Below, piece by piece: positions 59,482-64,000 of a DNA stretch of 64,000 nucleotides. The stretch covers positions 620,001-684,000 of the forward strand of contig JAWMQQ010000001.1 in the NCBI GenBank assembly GCA_033283385.1, written 5' to 3'. Origin of the DNA: Mangrovimicrobium sp033283385 (GTDB lineage: Bacteria; Pseudomonadota; Gammaproteobacteria; Pseudomonadales; Halieaceae). Below the pieces are notes generated by a model. That model did no database searches. It was not told the origin of the DNA and was given only the letters and a program-made list of their open reading frames with translations. The first letter of the stretch is position 1. The number at the start of each line of letters is the position of its first letter. The position numbers were made by a program, and so were the translations under genes.

Positions 59482-62400
59482 TCAGTGGGCCTGGACGAGG
59501 GACGACTCGGTCCGCGGCTCACGCCGGCTGGCGATATAGGTATACACCACCGGCAGCACGAACAGCGTGAACAGCGTGCCGATACTCATGCCCGTGGTGA
59601 TCACCAGGCCGATATGGTAGCGGCTGACCGCACCCGGGCCGGAGGCGACCAGCAGCGGCACCACAGCCATGACGATGGCCGCGGTGGTCATCAGGATGGG
59701 TCGCAGGCGCACGGAGGCCGCCTCGATGATGGCCTCGCTGAATTCCACCCCTTCCTCCTGCAGGCGGCGTGCGAAGTCCACCATCAGGATGCCGTGCTTG
59801 CTGATCAGTCCCACCAGCGTGATCAGGCCGACCTGGCTGAACAGGCTCAGGGTGGCGAAGTCCGTACACAGGAAGAGCAGGGCGCCGCACAGCGACATGG
59901 GTACGGTGACCATCACCACCAGCGGGTCGCGCAGGCTCTCGTACTGCGCCACCAGGAACAGGTAGATGGTCAGCAACGAGAGCAGGAAGGCGTAGAGCAG
60001 GGTATTGCCGGACTGCAGGAAAGCCCGCGCCTTGCCGCCATAGTCGATGCTGTAGCCCGGTGGCAGGGTCTGCTTCGCGGTCTCGTCGAGGAAGTCGATC
60101 GCCTCCTGGGTGGAGACGCCGGGGTACATGACCATGGAGAAGGTCGCCGAGTTGAGGCCGTTGAACTGCTTGCGCGAGGCGGGTTTGCTGGTCAGGTGGG
60201 TTTCCACCAGCGCGCTCAGCGGGATCAGTTCGCCGCCGGCGGCGCGCACGTAGTAGCGCCCCAGCCAGGAGCGGTCGAAGCGCTGCCCGGCGCCCGCCTG
60301 CGGGATGACATCGTAGCTCTCGCCCTGGTAGCTGAAGCGGTTGATATAGCCCTCTCCCAGCAGTACCGAAAGGGTGGTGGCGATGTCCGCCATGCTGACG
60401 CCGAGTTCGCCGGCCTTGTCGCGGTTTATATCCACGCGAATCTGCGGCTGCGCGTATTTCAGGTCGCTGGCGGCGAAGACGAACTTGCCGCTCTCGCGAA
60501 TCCGGGTCAGGAAGCGGTCCGCCACCACCGCCAGGTGGCGGTAGTCGTCGGTGGTCTGCAGCGCCATCTGCACCGGCAGCGAGGCATTGTGTCCGGCGGG
60601 GGAGATGTCGATGACGAAGACGTTGACCTCCATGCCGGGAATCTTGTTCACCTTCTCCTGCAATCCCTGCTTGAGGTCGAGGATGCTGACGTCGCGCTGG
60701 TCCCAGGGCTTGAACTCCGCCACGGCAATGGAGGTGTTGTTGTCCATCATGCCCTCCAGGCGCAGCGAGCCCTGGTAGCCGGGCAGTTCCTTCATCACGC
60801 CCTCGAGTTGCTGCGCCACACGCGAGGTGTAATCCTCGTTGAGGTGGCGCGGCGTGGAAAATGCCATGTGCAGGTAGCCGGTATCCTCCGCGGGCACCAA
60901 TTCCTTGTCCGACAGCATGAACATCACGGGCAGGCTGCAGATGACGGTCGCCGCTACCAGCAGCCACACCGGCCGGTAGCGCAGCGCGCGCCGCAGGGCC
61001 CCGGCGTAAAACTCGCGCAAGGCGTCGAAGCGCTCGTCCAGCCAGTGGGCGATGCCGGTCTCGCGCTGCTTGTCGAGCACCCGCGAGCAGAGCATGGGCG
61101 ACAGGGTCAGCGCTATCACGCCGGAGATGGCGACCGAGCCCGCCAGCGTGAACACGAACTCCGAGATCAACTGGCCACTCAAGCCCTGCATGAACCCGAT
61201 GGGCAGGAATACGGCGACCAGGGTCAGGCTCATGGCGATCACCGGTGTCGTCACCTCGCGCGCGCCGACCAGCGCCGCCTGCATCGGGCTCATCCCGTGC
61301 TCGATGTAGCGGTGGATGTTTTCCACCACCACGATGGTGTCGTCCACCACCAGGCCTATGGCGATCACCAGCGCCAGCAGGGTGAACAGGTTCAGGGAGT
61401 AACCCAGCATCCACATTATGAGGAAGGTACCCACCAGCGACAGCGGGATACTGACCAGCATGATCAGGATCGAGCGCGGGTTGCCGAAGAACAGCAGGGT
61501 GATCACGGCGACGATGGCCAGCGCCTCGAACAGGGTGCGGGTCAGTTCGCGCAGCGAGCTGGCGACGAACTGGCCGAGGTCGAAGAACACCTCGGCCTCC
61601 ATGTGCTCGGGCAGCTTGCCCTGCAGCTTGGCCACCGCGGCGCGCACGTTGCGGCTGAGCGAGAGCGGGTTGGAGTCCGGGGTCATGTCGACGCCGGCCA
61701 GCAGGCCGGGTTCGCCGTTGACGAAGCCCTTCTTGCGCTGCGGCTCCGAGGCCAGTTCGACCGTGGCCACATCGCGCAGCCGCACCAGCGTGCCATCGAG
61801 CTCGCGGATCACGATATTGGCAAAATCTCCGGCGGTATTAATATCGGTCTGGGCGCGCACCGGCTGTACCACGAAGGTATCGCGCACCTCGCCAGCCTCG
61901 CTGATGAAGTTGTTGGCGCGCACCGCCGCCACGACATCCGCCGCCGTAATGCCGACTGCGGCCATGCGGATGGGGTCCAGCCACAGGCGCATGGCGAAGG
62001 GCCGCTCGCCGATCACCTTGAGGCCGGCGGCGCCGTCCACGGTGAGCAGAACCGGGCGCATCACCCGGTTGAAGAACTCGGTGATCTGTTCCGGGCTCAT
62101 CTGCGGGTTGCGCACGCGCACCCAGACCGTGGGGGTGGCGCCGGACATCTTGGTCACCACTGGCTCCAGTGCGTTGTCCGGTAGTTCGCCGCGCACCGAG
62201 GCGACCTTGCCGATCAGCTCGGTCATCACCTGGTCGGTATCGTTCCCGCTGGCGACGTAGATGGTGATATTGGAATGGCCGTCGCTGGTGCTGGATTCGT
62301 AGTAGTCGATCCCCTCGGCGCCGAGGATGGCGCGTTGCAGGGGGCCGGTCACGAAACCCTGGACGACATCGGCAGCGGCGCCGGGGTATGAGGTGGAGAT

Positions 62401-62538
62401 GTTGATCTGCGCGCTCTCCACGTCGGGGTAGGGGCGCAGGTCGAGGTAGTTGAAGGCGACGATGCCGAACAACAGGATCAGCAGGTTCAGCACCCAGGCC
62501 AGCAGTGGCCGGCGAATAAATACATCCGTGAACTGCAT
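59482..62538 (-). CDS. RND efflux transporter (AcrB/MexF-like HAE1 family)
   Basis: The 1018-residue inner-membrane pump has twelve helices and two large periplasmic loops. N-terminal FIRRPLLAWVLNLLILLFGI, DLRPYPDVESAQINISTSYPG, the TM4 proton-relay IGLVVDDTIVVVENIHRYIE (the two Asp of the family) and the GFVNGEPGLL segment are visible. The C-terminal half repeats the pattern. The pump would export drugs, metals or envelope compounds with the adaptor gene upstream. No outer-membrane factor gene follows. The ATG overlaps the adaptor stop by ATGA. Confidence 0.93.
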   Translation of the reverse strand: MQFTDVFIRRPLLAWVLNLLILLFGIVAFNYLDLRPYPDVESAQINISTSYPGAAADVVQGFVTGPLQRAILGAEGIDYYESSTSDGHSNITIYVASGNDTDQVMTELIGKVASVRGELPDNALEPVVTKMSGATPTVWVRVRNPQMSPEQITEFFNRVMRPVLLTVDGAAGLKVIGERPFAMRLWLDPIRMAAVGITAADVVAAVRANNFISEAGEVRDTFVVQPVRAQTDINTAGDFANIVIRELDGTLVRLRDVATVELASEPQRKKGFVNGEPGLLAGVDMTPDSNPLSLSRNVRAAVAKLQGKLPEHMEAEVFFDLGQFVASSLRELTRTLFEALAIVAVITLLFFGNPRSILIMLVSIPLSLVGTFLIMWMLGYSLNLFTLLALVIAIGLVVDDTIVVVENIHRYIEHGMSPMQAALVGAREVTTPVIAMSLTLVAVFLPIGFMQGLSGQLISEFVFTLAGSVAISGVIALTLSPMLCSRVLDKQRETGIAHWLDERFDALREFYAGALRRALRYRPVWLLVAATVICSLPVMFMLSDKELVPAEDTGYLHMAFSTPRHLNEDYTSRVAQQLEGVMKELPGYQGSLRLEGMMDNNTSIAVAEFKPWDQRDVSILDLKQGLQEKVNKIPGMEVNVFVIDISPAGHNASLPVQMALQTTDDYRHLAVVADRFLTRIRESGKFVFAASDLKYAQPQIRVDINRDKAGELGVSMADIATTLSVLLGEGYINRFSYQGESYDVIPQAGAGQRFDRSWLGRYYVRAAGGELIPLSALVETHLTSKPASRKQFNGLNSATFSMVMYPGVSTQEAIDFLDETAKQTLPPGYSIDYGGKARAFLQSGNTLLYAFLLSLLTIYLFLVAQYESLRDPLVVMVTVPMSLCGALLFLCTDFATLSLFSQVGLITLVGLISKHGILMVDFARRLQEEGVEFSEAIIEAASVRLRPILMTTAAIVMAVVPLLVASGPGAVSRYHIGLVITTGMSIGTLFTLFVLPVVYTYIASRREPRTESSLVQAH

Positions 62539-63665
62539 CAGGGCGATTCCACGGCCGCGCTCTGGCCACCCGGTAGCTCGGCCAGGTTGGCGATGACCAC
62601 GGGTGTGCCCTCCAGCAGGCGGTTCTGCGTATCCAGGGCGACCAGGGTGCCGGCAGGGACACCCTGCAGCGCGATGCGATCGCCGCGCACGTCGCCGCTG
62701 GTCACCGCCTTGCGGTGCGCTACCCAGCGGCGCTTTCCGTCGGCGCCCTTGCCGGCCTCCTCCAGCACGTAGGCGGTCTCGCCGTACAACGAGAAGGCCA
62801 CCGCCTCGCGCGGCAGGGTCACTACATCCACCGAGTCGTCCAGGATGATCGTGGCGCTGGCGAACATGCCGGGCAGCAGCTGGTGGTCGGGGTTGTCGAC
62901 CAGTGCGCGCACCAGCACGTTGCGGGTGCTGGTTTGCACCTGCACGTCTATGTAGCGCAGCTTGCCGGTAAACACGCGGTCGCCGTGGGTGGGCACGGTA
63001 AAGTCGATGCGCTGCCCGACGTGCAGGCGCTCCAGTTCCTGTTCCGGCAGGTTGAGGTCGAGGTAGAGCGTGTCCAGGGCCTGCAGTGACACCACCTCGC
63101 TGCCCTGTTCCAGGTACTGGCCCTGGTTGAGGTTGTGGATGCCGACGGTGCCGGCAAAGGGCGCGCGTATGGTTTTCTTGTCGATGACGCCCTGGGTCTC
63201 CTCCACCAGGGCCTGGGCATTCTCGAATTCGCTGCGGGTGCTGTCGAACTGCTCCTCGGAGATCAGCGAGCGCTCGAACAGGGCGGAGTCGCGCTTGAAG
63301 TCGGCGCGCGCCTTGTCCAGCCGCACGGTGGCGCTCTTCAGCGTGGCGCGGTCCACGGTGTCGTCCAGTTCGACGAGGATATCACCGGCCTTGACCGTGT
63401 CGCGGGAGGCGACGTGCAGGCGCCGGATCACCGCATTCACCTCACTGCGGATTTCCACCCCGCGCAGGGCGCGCAGGCTGCCGATGGCGGACAGTTGCTG
63501 GTCCCAGGTGTCGGCGCGCGCCACTGCGGCGTCGAGGTAGACCGGCGGGGTCTCCATGTTGTTGAGGTAATCGGCGATCGCCGCACGCTTGTACAGCTTG
63601 AATCCGATAGCGCCGCCAAACAACAACGCCAGCACGACCACGGCGGCCAGAATTCTTTTCCACAT
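62538..63665 (-). CDS. RND periplasmic adaptor (membrane fusion protein)
   Basis: The 375-residue protein has an N-terminal membrane anchor (ILAAVVVLALLFGGAIGF). A barrel-sandwich domain follows with AIGSLRALRGVEIRSEVNA and GDILVELDDTVD. A coiled-coil hairpin (about 95-145) has LEQ/LDK heptads, then the lipoyl half IRAPFAGTVGIHNLNQGQYL and the beta-barrel domain VQTSTRNVLVRALVDN. This is an AcrA/MexE-type adaptor without a lipobox. The start at 63665 gives the anchor at the N terminus. It is the first gene of the pump operon. Confidence 0.92.
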   Translation of the reverse strand: MWKRILAAVVVLALLFGGAIGFKLYKRAAIADYLNNMETPPVYLDAAVARADTWDQQLSAIGSLRALRGVEIRSEVNAVIRRLHVASRDTVKAGDILVELDDTVDRATLKSATVRLDKARADFKRDSALFERSLISEEQFDSTRSEFENAQALVEETQGVIDKKTIRAPFAGTVGIHNLNQGQYLEQGSEVVSLQALDTLYLDLNLPEQELERLHVGQRIDFTVPTHGDRVFTGKLRYIDVQVQTSTRNVLVRALVDNPDHQLLPGMFASATIILDDSVDVVTLPREAVAFSLYGETAYVLEEAGKGADGKRRWVAHRKAVTSGDVRGDRIALQGVPAGTLVALDTQNRLLEGTPVVIANLAELPGGQSAAVESP

Positions 63666-63770
63666 ACTGAGTTTCGCACCCTGAGATTTGCGGCATACGA
63701 CCGGCGCCGTCGCTCGCGCGGCACAATCAGGTCTATTCCGGATTGGCCCATGCTAACCCAGGTACCCGAT

Positions 63771-63797
63771 TTACAAAATAAGGTTAAGTATTTGTAA
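63771..63797. promoter_or_regulatory. Operator-like dyad upstream of the RND operon
   Basis: TTACAAA-N13-TTTGTAA is a perfect 7-base dyad in an AT-rich patch, 106 bases upstream of the adaptor start. Its spacing resembles TetR- or LysR-type sites. No regulator gene is beside it in the window. The dyad is seen in the sequence; its role is inferred. Confidence 0.5.
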
Positions 63798-63843
63798 TCG
63801 TCGGAGTGGCGCGTTGGCTGCCCAGCGCCCTGCTGAAACCAGC

Positions 63844-63878
63844 CTGTCGGGCTCCTTGAAATTCAAGGAGTCCGACAG
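63844..63878. repeat. Long near-perfect inverted repeat near the window end
   Basis: CTGTCGGGCTCCTTGAA pairs with TTCAAGGAGTCCGACAG with a one-base centre and one G-T wobble. It lies 19 bases past the stop of the partial gene at the window edge. No T tract follows, so it may be a 3' stem-loop or a REP-like relic. Confidence 0.5.
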
Positions 63879-63896
63879 CCCGGGCGGGGCGTCGCG

Positions 63897-64000
63897 CTAG
63901 CTGTTCAGCGCCTTGTCGATGTTGTCGAACAGCGTGTTGAGATCGGCGATGCCTGTCAGGCCCGCGTGCTCGCGCACCGATTTCACCAGTCGGTGCAGGT
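63897..64000 (-). CDS. Unidentified protein, C-terminal end only
   Basis: The last 33 residues of a minus-strand gene are visible (ending NTLFDNIDKALNS) before the window edge. The frame is open and codon use matches the neighbours. It contains no motif I can name. The stop TAG is at 63897-63899. Confidence 0.55.
   Translation of the reverse strand, partial: LHRLVKSVREHAGLTGIADLNTLFDNIDKALNS

Noticed and set aside
59416..62184. Very long plus-strand open frame (about 920 codons) opposite the RND pump gene
   Set aside because: It is the antisense of a complete, well-conserved pump gene. Its protein is rich in His, Gln and Arg and has no domain, which is typical of antisense frames in GC-rich DNA.

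Overview
The window is 64 kb of GC-rich chromosomal DNA from a Gram-negative bacterium. TonB-dependent receptors, lipoproteins, many beta-barrel outer-membrane proteins, an RND pump, queD, purC and glpK point to a gammaproteobacterium. The mix of genes (SSS-domain hybrid kinase, DUF1254/DUF1214, DUF3604, DUF2860 and FadL proteins) resembles marine, oligotrophic lineages such as Halieaceae (OM60/NOR5). That placement is inference from gene content; no search was run. Coding density is high. I see no insertion sequence, prophage, integrase or CRISPR array. The only repeat family is a small REP-type hairpin cluster.

Layout. 1-1.1 kb: the 5' part of a vitamin B12 receptor gene behind a cobalamin riboswitch. 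1.2-9.3 kb: housekeeping and envelope genes (DUF501, DAHP synthase, MscS channel, DUF481 barrel) and a large SSS-type hybrid histidine kinase. 9.3-11.9 kb: a GspG-like lipoprotein and an ornithine/lysine-type decarboxylase divergent from an Lrp/AsnC regulator. 11.9-17.5 kb: a sulfur cluster (YeiE-like LysR regulator, cysC, sat, a DHH-family protein, a SLC13/RCK permease). 17.5-22.7 kb: a DUF885 peptidase, a truncated haemoglobin/TonB-receptor pair and a membrane protein. 22.8-31.3 kb: purC, a TauE-like exporter, the REP cluster, DUF442 and Nudix proteins, cytochrome b561, cytochrome c' with an exported dehydrogenase, a transaminase, an AEC carrier and a PilZ protein. 31.4-39.4 kb: aldehyde dehydrogenase, a chalcone-isomerase-like/TonB fusion, glycerol kinase and small envelope or enzyme genes. 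39.4-40.7 kb: an AT-rich island with DnaA-box sequences, queD and a tRNA-Val/tRNA-Asp operon.

40.7-45.8 kb holds a compact polysaccharide module: a cellulose-synthase-like glycosyltransferase and an acyltransferase in one operon, divergent from a TPR plus beta-barrel export protein, with a perfect dyad between them. 45.9-48.9 kb is a secreted subtilisin-like protease. 49.2-58.1 kb is a tightly spaced run of eight minus-strand genes that nearly all encode envelope proteins: two DUF1254/DUF1214-type proteins (one a lipoprotein), a small barrel, a DUF3604 protein, a patatin lipoprotein, a glycine-zipper protein, a CadD-like membrane protein and a FadL-type channel. A DUF2860 barrel lies just upstream. 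This block is the best candidate for an undescribed system, perhaps handling a hydrophobic or lipid-like substrate across the outer membrane. The window ends with a two-gene RND efflux operon and a fragment of an unidentified gene.

Two recurring features stand out. Several convergent gene pairs have a hairpin at the junction that includes or abuts their stop codons, the clearest at 32.9 kb. Several divergent or upstream regions carry short perfect dyads that look like operators.
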